This document shows positions 23,451 to 36,800 of a DNA stretch of 64,000 nt, one piece after another. The DNA is from Typha latifolia (taxonomy: Eukaryota > Streptophyta > Magnoliopsida > Poales > Typhaceae), in contig CM034111.1 of the NCBI GenBank assembly GCA_019914945.1, positions 3,472,001-3,536,000 of the forward strand. The letters run 5' to 3'. The notes under the pieces were generated by a model, which worked only from the letters and a program-made list of their open reading frames with translations, was not told the DNA's origin and did not search any database. A program made the position numbers and the translations under genes. Each line of letters starts with the position of its first letter. The stretch's first letter is position 1.

Positions 23451-26320
23451 TAAAACCTATAAAAAGGTACAAAAAAAAAAAGAAAAAAGAAAAAGAAAGA
23501 AGGACGTGGACCATTTGAATTGTACGTAGAATAAAAGATGAGCTAATTAAAGCCAGCGGTTTCCTTGAGCACGGAAAGCTTTTGTCTAGGCTGTGACGTG
23601 CGTGAGTTCATTGAGAGCTACTTGCCACCAAGCTTCATCTAAAGTTGTTTCCACTGTGCTTATCATTCTTGGATCGCTGACTCACGGGAGGCTCCAACTT
23701 AGTTTGATCTCTTTGACAAGGAGCTGGAATCAAATCACGGCTGAATGATGACGATGATGACAACGACGATGATGTGAATAAATGCTCGTTTTATCATCCA
23801 AAATACACATTATTTTCTTTTCTTTTCCTTTGTTTGTTAAAAAAAAGAGATATTGAGATAATAGTACCTTTTAAGCCATTGTTTGCTTTAGTTTAGGTGA
23901 CCAAATATTTTTTTTATTTCTAACTAAATTCACTCCCACAAGAAATAAAATATAAATTTAATATAAATTTAAATTGATTCTAATTTTACTTGTGACATAA
24001 TTTAAATCTATCACTTTCATTAAATTCAAAGGATATTTTGATATGTTAATTTTATATATCAAATATTTTTCTTCAAAACAAATATATTTTTACCTTTTCA
24101 CATTACAAAAAAAATAAAATTACACTTTAGTTTAATTCATAACCAAACCCTATATTTTTTTAATCTAATAAAGATACGTGAATCAAAACTAAGAAATAAA
24201 GCTAGCTAATCAAGTTTAGAGCTTAGCCTCAAACTAACACAGCCTTATATTATACATCTGTTATAATTTATACACTCTCGTCGTATAATATTTATCATCC
24301 AACTCCAGAATTTTTCTTTTAATATGTTAAAAATACTTTGATGTTAGTTTTCTTATCAGTTACCATAAAACAAATGAAATTAACAACCTTGACTATGTTT
24401 TTATTAGATTAAAGTAAAAAACAGAAAGAGAACTAGATTTTTAATTAAATGAAGGCATTTGGTTTTTTTTAATTTAAAAGTAGCAGCATACCCTTTATTC
24501 TATTATTATTAAGTTAAAGTTAATTTCAGAATATTTTTTAGAAGTGTGAATAATAATAGAAATAAAAAATATTGGTGTTTTTAATATAGATAAAAGGAAA
24601 GCCACGAGAGATAACCTCTCAATCCCAGCGACTAGGTTGATGATAAGCTTCAAACTCGTAGGAATTCCAAATAACGACATCTCTTTCTGTGTACAAAAGA
24701 AAGTGAGAGATTATCAAGATCCGTGCCGCAACTTTGTGCTCCCATAGTCCCACCGACCCAAAGCCCCTTAAAAGAGGGTCCTTTCTTAAAAAGGGAAAAG
24801 AGCAATGCTTCGAGTACCCTGAAATGCGTTTGATGAGGGGTTTAATTTGTAAATCGCTCTCTGAAAGAACTATTTATGAATTTTTTCTTTCATCCTGAAA
24901 ATAGTTTGAAATGTTTAATGCCGAGAAAAATATTTTTCCGAGTAGCAGTGTTTTGAGGGAAAAAAAAAACTCCGCCTTTACGCAGGTATTTTCTCTATGA
25001 TTAAGGAGGTCATGAGTTCAACTCTAACCCCAGTACAATATAATGGAGAAATTGTTTGATGGTTTGGACGCTTGACTTAATTTGATTGATAACTGTACGA
25101 TTAGTTTAGAGGAGAAGCTCGGCAGCACGGCGACTTAGAACAAGTCTTAGCGACGTTTGGTTCAGAATAATTGTTCGACGATGCATATAACTTGAAGTCT
25201 AAACTAGACAGCTAAAAATTTGGTAGGACTAAGTGCCTCAGTATGTATCTAGGGAGGTGGCCCATCGTCCGGCCTATGCCTAGCCTTCGGGCTTATGATA
25301 AATAAAAAAAAAAACTCCACCTTGGGGCTTAGGTACGTTTTCTATTTTCATACCAAATGTCGAACAGAAACTCTGAAAACCAGTGGTAATATACTAATAT
25401 TGGCCCAAGCGTATCGTTTTATTTCCGTCACTATATAGGCGTAAACGTGCCTAAATTGAGTTCGTTTCCGTGACTCGTTCTTCCGTGGATTTGGGACCAC
25501 TGCCACATTTTGCGAAAGAAACCCCAGGAGGACCCAAATTGCTCCTTTCCCTCTCCCTTCTTATTTAATATTTAGTTCGTAAACGTAAAGATCTCCACTT
25601 CTGGAATCACCTCATTCCAAAATTTTTAGTGCCAGGTATTGATGTTAAGGTAGTGTTTCTTGTCTCCTTTCTCAATGCATTGGTTTTCTTTTCCTCTTGA
25701 ATTTGTGATGTTCATCAACCTAGTGGACATATTTTTTGCTTTTAACTGCATTTGGCATTTGAATTTTGATTTTATTTTAACCTAGCTGGCAAATCTCTTC
25801 TCTCTCGACGTTATAGATTTCCATTTGTTGAATCAGTAGTAATTGTTCGGGTTCTTGGATCTGAGGGCTTACTGGGTATTATCTTTTTCATCAGAGTATT
25901 TTAGATATATTTTTATGTATCATTTTCTTGTTTGTTTTCCCAATAAATCTGCAATATTATTGCCAGTTTTATACCTATTGGAGGAAGTATTACGAGGTGT
26001 TCCTTCGTTTTCTTCCCTATTGGATCAGTGAAAAGAGGAGTCTCACGATGTAATCTGCATACAGTTTTTTGCTTGATCAGTGTGGCGGATATAATATCTT
26101 CGACATTGATTTTGGGATCAATATGTAGACGTGGCAGTTCATCTTGCATGATGCTGTGCTTAGCGTCCTTGATTGATTGAGTGGTTGAGAAATTAATTTT
26201 TGCAAGTTTTTCATGGAATTGACTATTTATGGAGTGTTCTAAGCCTAAATGGTACAAACAATTTTCAGGTAAATAAGGAAGAGAAGTTGCTTGGAACGCA
26301 TTGGTGCAAATTGAAACTTA

Positions 26321-29300
26321 ATGGATTCTGCGAAAAGAGAAGTGCGTGCCTTTTAAACCATTTGCTCCCGTTTTATTTTCTTTCATGGTGGTATCTTGTC
26401 AAAGTTAAGTATATCTAATCATAGGAGACAATATTGGAACTTAATTACAGGGCCATTGCAGCTTGTTGGGAAATGGAGTTGTTGGAATTCTTTCAGAGAC
26501 TATTAACATATGGGAACGAAGAGCACCGTTAACTCCATCTCACTGTGCTCGTCTTCTGCTCAGTGGCAAGGGCACAAGTGGAGTTGACCGCATTATTGTA
26601 CAGCCTAGCACGAAGCGTATTCATCATGATGCTCAGTATGAGGATGTCGGATGTGAAATTTCAGAGGATTTGTCAGAATGTGGTCTCATCATAGGGATAA
26701 AGCAACCAAAGGTCATATGATAAAATTTATTATGATTAATTGCAAAACCATCATAATGAAAGTGCTTCATACCTTGCTTACAAAATCCTGAGAAATGCAT
26801 TGTCCTGCAGTTGGAGATGATGCTCCCGGACAGAGGATATGCTTTTTTTTCACACACCCATAAGGCCCAGAAAGAAAACTTGCCTCTGCTAGATAAGGTA
26901 CTTCCTTATGCATCCTCTTTTATATTTTTATCAATATGCCTAGACTTTGCATAATAAATGAAATGATTTACATGCAGATTTTAGCTGAAAGAGTGTCTTT
27001 GTATGATTATGAGTTAATTGTGGGAGATGATGGCAAGCGATTGCTAGCTTTTGGAAAATTTGCTGGTAGAGCTGGACTCATAGATTTCTTACATGGTCTG
27101 GGACAACGTAAGGATGTTGAAACTCCTCTCTCAATAGATGTATTATCCTTTCACTTTGCTAGTCAACAAATTTACTGAAACAAGTTAGATTCTAGTTTAT
27201 GGCATATTTATATATAATTTAAAATTTGTTTCTCTGTCTAGAATAAGCTGAATTTTTTTAATTTCTATAAGAAGGTTTGTTACAATAAAAATCTACAGAG
27301 TAAGCTATATGAGACAAATAATTGCATATAGAGAAGTAGGAGAGCAAATTTTATGTCTATGCATCCTTTGAGAACTGGTAGTATAGCTTTAATTGGATAT
27401 GTCTTTCTTGGTATGATGCATAAATTGAATAGTCTGAACTTGGTTTTTCATGATTGCAGGATATCTAAATCTAGGATATTCTACACCTTTTCTATCATTG
27501 GGGGCATCTCATATGTATCCTTCTCTTGCTGCGGCAAAGGCTGCAGTGATTGCTGTGGGTGAGGAAATAGCCACATTGGGGCTTCCATCTGGAATTTCTC
27601 CTATAGTATTTGTGTTCACTGGAGATGGAAATGGTACTTACTTCTACAACCACAGTTAATTTTATATAGGAATAAATTATATAAATTTGTCCTTTGTCAT
27701 TAAATTTCACTTAAATGATTGTGAATTTTTTTCAGGTGGTTATTCCTCTCTAGGTATTGGGCATTTTTTTTACCCTTAGCTCCAGTTTTGCCTTGTTTAG
27801 GTGTCTTTTGCTAGAACAAATATTCAAGTCTACTAAAATAAGATCCTCGAGATTGTTCCTTTTCTTTGTGCTTATGATATGCAAGGTTTAGGTGGTATGA
27901 CATAGAGGTGTCCTAACATCTTGCTGGCATGCTATATTGGTATGTGATTGAGCAAGGTGTTGTTCAAATCAAGATTGCTTTAGAGGGAGGCCAGAGTGAT
28001 GGGGAAAGAAGGAATTTGGTAGAGAGGTACGGAGGGAAATTTCCAGAAAGAGAGGAGGCTTTCATTCCAGCATTACCATTCACAGAGAGAGATGGGGGAA
28101 GGAGGGGTGGTAAACACAATCATTTTAGGCCTTCCTTTTGACTTTAAGTAGAATCATTTTTGGATTTGGCTTCATGAACCTCCCAATGGAGGCCTGAGCT
28201 GACTTGATTCACTTTAGTAAAAAGAGAAAGTTATGTCATCGGTAAACACTAACTGGGAGAGAAGAGAAGACTTGAGGGGATGACCAAAGATACTACTTAA
28301 GTCTATACACTAGACTTAAAAGTTTTGATTTTTTGCTTATTCTTTTTTTTTTTTTGTCTCAAAGGTTCATATGTTTTTATCTTATGTAAATATTGGATTA
28401 GTAAATCCAAGCATATCCATTACTATAAATAGCACATTTAATAATTGCATTTGAGAGCTTAGAAAAGAATTTGGGGAGGAAGGGTAGACTGATCTGTCGT
28501 TCTTTAAGGGGAACAGATAATATAGTGGCATTTTTCAATCTCTCTGGAAATGTGGAGTCAAGGCATTCATAATGTTCATGACTGACATCCTAACTGATTG
28601 TTTCTATATTTAGCTAGCTTTCTGCATCTTTCTGCTATTATAATTGTGGTGCAAATATTCTATGGAACTATATATGTGCCTTTGCTTATTCCCGGTTACC
28701 CTGAATTTGTTAGCTGAGTATGAACTATAAAATTTTGTGTCATCTGTTTTGTCATGAGCTATCTTTATCCTTCACCATATGTAACTTTTAATCCTTATAG
28801 TTTCTCAGGGTGCACAAGAGATATTCAAGCTCTTACCACATGCCTTTGTCAATGCTGACAAACTTCCAGAACTTGCTGGGGTATTCTTACTCTTCCTTTT
28901 ACATGCTTTCATATATTGAACAACTCTTCTTGGATAATTTTTTTGTGTTCGCTTATAGTTTTGAGGAAAGTCATATTTAAATATTAGATATGTAAAAGAT
29001 CATGCATCATTTTGTCCTCTTCTTGTTGATTCTATATTGGAAAAAGGAACATAAGATGTCTTTGAAACCTGCGATATGATTAGATTGATCACGATAAAGT
29101 TGAAACTTGGAATGCTGTTTTAGTACATTTAGCCTGATAGGCCCAAGAATATATTGTCGACTCTGGGCAGCTCGTAAATACTCTCGAATTTTTCATGCCT
29201 TATCAATGGTCTCTTGTATCAATTCTGAGCTCTCTATCTTTCGCTCTTCTACTTCATTCTAACTAATAGGTGTCCAACATCTCTGACAATATAAAGTCTC

Positions 29301-30789
29301 GTAAGAGGACGTTCTAAGGTTAGAGTGATGACTGTTATTATAAGCAAATTCAATCAAAGGAAGGCGCTGAGTCACCGATCCAAACTAAGTCCAAAATTAG
29401 CAACTGAATCACACAACATGTCCTTCAATGTCTGGATCGTCCGCTCTTGATTGTCGATTTGAGGATGATAGGTAGTGCTGAACTGTAATTTGGTGCCCAG
29501 TAATTTAGCAAAATGCTGTCACAATCTAGATGTAAATTTGGGGTCTCGATTTGAGGTGATAGAGACTGGTGCCTCATGGTGAGCAAAGATCTCATCCAAG
29601 AGCAAAGGTTGTCCGTTGCTCTACGGAATCTATGGTGTTAACCGGAAGAAAATGAGCTTGGTTAATAGATTCACGACTATCCATATAGAATCTTTCTTCT
29701 TTACAGTCTTTAGTAACCTAACTACAAAATCCGTGGTGATATGCTCCCACTTCCACTCAGGAATGGGTAGGGGTCTTAGGGTCCCTGTAGGCCTTTGGTG
29801 CTCAATCTTCACTTGCTAACAAGTCAGGTACCGAGATACAAACTTTGCAATGCTCCTTTTTAATCCTGGCCACCAGAAAGACCTACGAACATCATGATAC
29901 ATCTTTGTTTCCCTAGGGCGTACACTTTAAGAGGTTTGATGGGTTTTCTCTAAAATTTTGTTTCATGAGTTCACCCACATCTGGTATACAGAATCTATCA
30001 CCAAACTTCAATGTTTTCGTATTATCAATATGGAAACCCTCTTTACCTGAACCTTGAACTTGCTGTAAGATCTACAATAAGTGTAGATCCTAAGCCTGTG
30101 CAACTTTGATCCTCTCCGCTAGAGTCGACCTCACAATTAAATGAGCAATTAGCCTTGAGCTTGCACTATTTTATGAAAGATAAAATAATAGTTAAATATA
30201 ACTATTATTCAACACATAATATGATTGAATATATTCATTAAAACTAATATTAATGAGTGAACACTCTATAATATAATTGAGTACTCCATAACAAAATTGA
30301 ACACATAATATTGATTAATAATAATTCAATAATTAAAACTAATATCTAGTTAAACATAGAATAACGAGGAGGATCAAAGATTTTATTTGCCGGCTTAAAA
30401 ATAACACAAGAATGTTACATTAACTTGTTGTAACATTTCACATAGTCTTCATACAAATAAGAATTATGTAGTTCTTTTATGATATGATATGAATATTGAA
30501 TATGCACGGGAACGACCAGCATCAGCACAGCCTCAAACACAATAAACATATGTAGATTGTGGGTATAGAGTATAATATGGGTGTTATGACTTTTGTGGAT
30601 GATTGATATGATGGTAATGATGATAAACTCATATCATCCTGTGGGTGTACCTTCTATGTCTTACTACCTACAAACCTAAGTTTTCTATAAAAATAATACC
30701 TCTCTGAGAAGATTGTATAACAGGGATATATGTCTCATCTCCATCACCACCACTAGACTGAGTCTCATCATTATCACTATTACCATGAC

Positions 30790-30821
<32 letters not shown>

Positions 30822-33800
30822 AGGTTCCAAAAATCGGTATTGGGATCGAGATCGGCCTTTTGGAAAATAATACCTATCGGCCATATCGGTCATATCGGCC
30901 GTATTGGCCACCTGTATCGGATCAGACTATTTTAATTAAATAAAATTCTAAATATTATTTAAAAATGTTGAGAAATTTCTAAAAATTTAGAAAAAATTAT
31001 AAGAAAATAATAAATAATAATTACTCACATATAAAGCCTAAAAAGTAAAAAACTCTCTTCCTCCCTCTCTTTTTTCCTATCCCTTTAACTGTTAGTCTGA
31101 GCTATCCCACTCTCTCCCTCACTCTTTTTTTTATCTTTCCCTCACACACAAACTCTCTCTCTCCCGGACTCTCTCTTCCTCTTTCCCTCAGTAAGCGTGC
31201 AGCAACTGCCATCTGCTACAGCAGGCCTGCTGTAGCTGCCAGCAGCTGGCCTGCAGTAGGACCGAAACCAGCCAACCGGCTAGTTTCGACCCGGATTGGG
31301 ATCGGTCGAAACTGGGAACTACGATCATTATCATCTCTAGTCTCATCATTATTAATTTTATCTAAACATTTTAAAGGATTAATTGATCAGCTAATTTGAT
31401 AATAATTGATGAAAATATAATTTTTTTTAAAAAAAAGGCTCCACATGGCGCAATGATCGGCACGCGGTCGTGCCGGAAGACACACGGCTGTGCCGAACCG
31501 GCACGACTCTACACGGTATCGCACGACTCAGCACCGCATGCGTGCCGGTCAGCATAGCTCAGCACGAGTGTATGCCACTAGTAAAACCGGTGCCATTATT
31601 GGCACGGTAACTGTTGGTCGACATAGGGCGTGCTGATTGGCACGACCATCCATGCTATATATATGGACAATATCCTAGAGAACTTGCTGGATTATAGTGA
31701 ACCTATGCTCTAATATCAAGTTGAAACACCCACCTCCAAAATCACATGCCTTCCACGTGGAACAACCACATGAATCTCATGTGACCTGTCAGTATGGTAT
31801 TATGACTAAGTATATAAGAAAAGTCTAAAAGATATCATAACAATCTAAGCAAATATAATCCAAAATACATGGTACCACATGCATCAATAAGTCACTAGAG
31901 ATATATGTCTATATACAAAACTCAAAACATAGAATTCTTTGTAGGGGCTAAATCCAACTAGGAAAAATAGAACAAATAAACTTTAGTAGAGAAATGAATA
32001 ATCTACTCCTCGATATCTGCATCCTCTTCCTTTAACTCTGAAATGCTTCCACCAAAAGGTGGTGAGCACACAATCCAACAAGTATAATCCGATAATAGTC
32101 TTTGAACAATGTAAATACATGATGAATATTTTAATGCATACTCGTAATTATCAACATATTGGAATAAACATGTCCAACATAATTTGCAATGAATTTTCAC
32201 ATAATTATAAAATACAAAATGTATAATAGTATCATAACTTAAATTGACTCCTCATTTTCAACAAGATAAGCTCACATAGAGTCAGATGATTATATCTCAA
32301 TGTACTCATACAAAGCTATAATCCACATAGCAAACATGCAGACTAAGATGAATATTTATCTAGCGGTAATACCGCCTGTACATACTTGACGATAATACAT
32401 ATGACCGATTGCCTATGACTATTAGACTAAGAACCACAGTCGTAAGCTCATATCTCATCTCCATTATCATCACTGCTTTAGTAAATCATTGCATACAACA
32501 GAATCATTATTTGTAGCAGAATCATTGCATACAACGGGAAAAGAGCACATAACTTGATGGACGCTTTGATCCTGCGTCATCAAGTACGCTAGAACTATAA
32601 CCCTACTTCACAAATATTTTTCCACTATCATCATAGTCTAATCCTCCAAGTAAGACAGTGTGATCATCTAAATGCTATACAGGCTAACGACTTTAGATGT
32701 AAATCGCTTATAAAATAAGTACTAGATACTACACTCTGCCCTTAACCCTGGGTTGAGTGAGTAGAGGGCATTGTCTAGTCGAGACTTATCTAAGTAATGA
32801 TACGTGCAATGTTTGCTATCATACAATTTATGTCAGTCATCAATGTTTACACATATATCGTAGATGGATGCATAAGAGTATATCATGCAAAAGATAAACA
32901 ATAATTAATAATGAATAAGCAGTAAAATACACGTACAAATAATATGTTGTAATAAAGACATGGAAATTATATTATCAAACATCTACACTACCTATAAACT
33001 AATATAAAATCTTATTCGCCTAAAATGTATCTGGAATATGACTAGCTCTTCTAAACTATCATGCTCCTCTTGTGTCTCGAGATCCTTCCCATATGGTACG
33101 AATCAGATTAAGGGTTTGATTTGATTTGCTGGTGCTCCGGTGGTCCACGAGCTTCATTGAGCTCTTCAGAACACGAAGCCAGAGGAGAGGAAGGAAAGAG
33201 ATGGAGGAGAACGAAGCAATTGAAAAAGGAGATGGGTAGGGTTTTATAGAAGGAGATGACGTGGGGGAGGGGGGCGGTGAATTTTTGTAGGGAAATTTGC
33301 ATATGACACCAATGTTTTAATGAAATTGTGGTTTACACTCTACCGTTTCACTATTTGCAATCGAGCTTTATATGCAGAAAACATCTTGTTGTTAAATCTG
33401 TAAGTTAAACTTAATCAAACTTCTAGGTTAAGTTAACTATATAAAGAAGATTATGAAAATACCCTTAGCCAAATTATACTTACCTAACTTATGCTAACTC
33501 AACTCAACTCAAATAAATCCAATCCAACTAAACTCACTCAAATAAACCCAACCCATACTAAGGGTATTTTAGTCATTTAGAAATAAAATATTTCTAATTA
33601 ATAGAATATTCTTACGATGTTATTTTAAATTTAACCTATGATATTTTCTGCACATATTTACTAAATTATATGGCTTGATTTGTAAATAGTAAAAATGTAG
33701 TGTATAAACTATAGTTTCGTTAAAAGACTGATTGTTATATACAAATTTTACTTTTTTTATTTTTATTATGGGTGTGACACTCTGCTTGTGTGAGCTTATT

Positions 33801-36800
33801 ATGATGTTTTCCAATAGCTGGTCCCAAGCCCGGATAAAGGAGAGGTGCTTTAGGCAGTATGACAACGAGCATAAAACTTTTTTCAAGAAAACTATGGAAA
33901 TGGACCCTAAAAAATTGATAGCACTTGATTTGAGATAAGTTGATGCACTAAATGGAGACAAATGGAGATCCATATAACTGACCCCAATTAGTTGAGACTA
34001 AAGTCTCACTTACTGATAAATACGTGCCAACCAACCCACTACTATGAGCACAAAAATGCCCGCACAGACATTGACTTACGCACATATTTGTATGTTTATA
34101 ATTTTGACAAATTTATAATTATAAAAAATTCCTGTAAATGATATTGGACTGTGTTATGGGCGAAGAAAGAACAATCTTTGCAGAACTCATTTGGGATTAA
34201 CCCATCTATGTTAAATAAGCCCTTGATGTTTGTTCATATATGATATCTATTTGTTGCAGTTAATAGTCATAATTCAGGCAATATATATACACTGTTTAGT
34301 TCACCTCATATATGTATGTTGTCTAGATTGTATTGACAAATACCAACATCTGTGACAGCTGCAGAATTTTCTTTTGGAAACAATTGGACCATCAAAAGTT
34401 ATATATTGGCAGCCAGGAACCTTATTTACATATTAGTATAACTATGGTGAGGCTCTCGTATGTTGATGTTTGTTACTATTAATAAGGGAACAAGAAATGA
34501 GTATAACAATATTGGCGGGAAGATGGGGTTAGCATCTGCGGAAGATATCCAAGTTAGACCATGTAGGGATCCTAGAATTTGTTATACAACACAAATCGGA
34601 ACTACTACGAAGAAAAGATGAGATCTCAGCATTACTTGAATTTAAAGTGGTGAGGAAAGTTACTGAGTCATATGATGAAAAGAATTTCCTATGCTCCTTC
34701 CACAATCTCTAATAAGTAATAAATACCTTTATGATACATTGATACTAGGGAGTAGGGATCATTGGATATTATAGTTTAAGCAACATTTATGAGTTTCTTG
34801 AAACTACTAAATAAAAGTCAAAACACCAGAACAGAAGAATCATTTGGAGAACATTTTATGCTATTAAAATTGCATATATCCACGTTAGGTATCTTTGACT
34901 TATCTGGCTGGCTATGATGTAATCTAGATTAGACAAAGAATTGTTTGAAATGAACTTGAGGAGAACAGTGGTGCAGATTTATGTAATTATTCCTGTTCCT
35001 CTGCATGAATTCCTTCAAGCAAGCTTGTAGAATAAATGTCCTCCAAATGGTCTTAAAGCTTGTAGAACAGGTTTAGAATATTTGAATTTTGTTCACTTCA
35101 TTGCACTTAATTGCTGCTTATCTTGCTTTAATTAATTTTAGCATATTGATTTTCTCAGTTATCTTAGTTTAGTCTTCTAAAAGATTGTTGATCTTTATCC
35201 TTTACATATTTGTAGGCTGCAAATCAGACTCATCATTCTCAAGCAACAAGGAGGATATTTCAAGTATATGGCTGCATAGTGACTTGTCGAGATATGGTTG
35301 CCCCCAAGGATTCCACAAGAAGTTTTGACAAAGTATTTCTTTGTTTGTTTGTTTTTTTTACCATTTTGCATCTTAATCCTTTATCGTGGGCATATTATTG
35401 GTAATCTGACTCACTTAGCCATGAAGTCTAGTGGTGAGACTTCATCTCATGGGAGTTCTTGCATGTCACATGTGGCAATTCTGCACATGCATGTGGGAAA
35501 ACATAAATTTTGAATGTAAATATGAATATGAAATTTGGTCCATATCAAGGTTACTGTAGGCAGTAAATAAGTGAACAAGATGTCATATAGTGCCTAGGCG
35601 CCAAGTGGGTGCCTAGGTGGATGCCCAAAATTCAAGACAGTTCAAAAATAAACAAAGAAAAAATAATAGTAAGAGAAAAAGTTAATATTAATACATAATG
35701 TCTAAACAATGTCTTAACACATTCTTGTTAAGAACTATAGTGAGCATTAGAATCCACTAATTTATTAACATCTACAACAATTTTGAATTTCAAAGTCAAC
35801 TTACATACTAAAAGTGATATGAGATACTGAGGCAGTCATATAGGCGAGACCTAATTGGGGCCAGTTATATTCCATCTAAGGCGGGAGTATAGGCTTAAGG
35901 TCGAATGGCCCATATTATCAGTGCCTTACCTTTAAGAGAATGATTATTGACTGCAAAAGAGTTAGGGACCACCTAGATGGTACATATATGCTTAGATTGA
36001 TTTGATCCTGACTTCATTTATAAGAAATAAGATGATTAACAAAACCCTTGAGCAATGTAACAATTAATTCTTGAATAATCAGAAGGGGCCTAGTGAGATG
36101 CCATTTAAGATCTTATACAGATTACAGACCATGGACCTTACTTAAGCACCAATAGTCTGTGTACTTTATGACAACTTCATAAATCCTTTATATAGTTACT
36201 GAAATTAACATTGCTACAGATGTAAACAACTTAGAATGAAACTCACTGTTTACTTAGCACATGTTACATCACTTACATGATGTTTTATTTGTCATAAAAT
36301 TACTTGTTACTCTATCTAAATCATGTTTCTTCACTTATTTATTGTTTAAGCAAATATATGCTTATATAATTATATAATATATATTGTATTGAGTTGCATT
36401 GAGTCATTCTCATGGTCTGAGTATATAACATTATGTGCAGGTTGACTATTATGCCCATCCAGAACACTATTACTCTGTTTTTCATGAAAGGATCGCTCCA
36501 TATGCATCTGCCATTGGTATGCTGTCATTGCTTGCCTTCATCAACTTTACTTCTTCTGCATTTATATCTGTGAATAAGTACATGAAATGTTCTTGATTTC
36601 ATTGCATTGACACCTGATACGTGAAAATATATCTTGTATATGCTAGTTCAATTCTGATCTTTTGATAGAGTTGCTATTTGTTCTTAGAAAAGTATGACTA
36701 AGTTCTGTTTTGTGATATATAATAATGAACATAAAATTAATATGTTTCTCCATGTATTTTCTACCTTCATGTTGGATAGTGTTGCAGAAAAGCTGAAGAC

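Larger units (their letters stand above)
22202..26320. other. Intergenic between E2 gene and LKR/SDH
   Basis: It begins with the E2 3' UTR. It then holds a 33-bp duplication, an AT-rich fold-back candidate near 23.06-23.45 kb and a region at about 24,980-25,310 ending in an A-rich run that could be a SINE-like copy. From about 25,480 the sequence looks like the promoter and leader of LKR/SDH, probably with a leader intron whose acceptor is the CAG near 26,268. None of the leader junctions is certain. Confidence 0.45.
30165..31666. mobile_element. TIR DNA transposon copy, left end lost, with nested insert
   Basis: 30,165-30,500 matches 37,385-37,800 over several hundred bases (CAACACATAATATGATTG, GACGAGGAGGATCAAA), and 31,390-31,666 matches the 3' part of that same element. 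The right end GGCACGACCATCCAT (31,639-31,653) is the reverse of ATGGATGGTCGTGCC, the TIR of this family. The part between about 30,510 and 31,390 is absent from the 37-kb copy, so it was inserted later. Short GGCACG-type repeats fill 31,440-31,650. Confidence 0.6.

Noticed and set aside
24980..25310. SINE with tRNA-like B box (GGTCATGAGTTCAACTC) and A-rich end
   Set aside because: No matching A box at the expected distance and no flanking duplication could be fixed, so it is only mentioned within the intergenic entry.
30713..30943. Plus-strand frame with an isoleucine run
   Set aside because: Translation of the (ATC)10 microsatellite.
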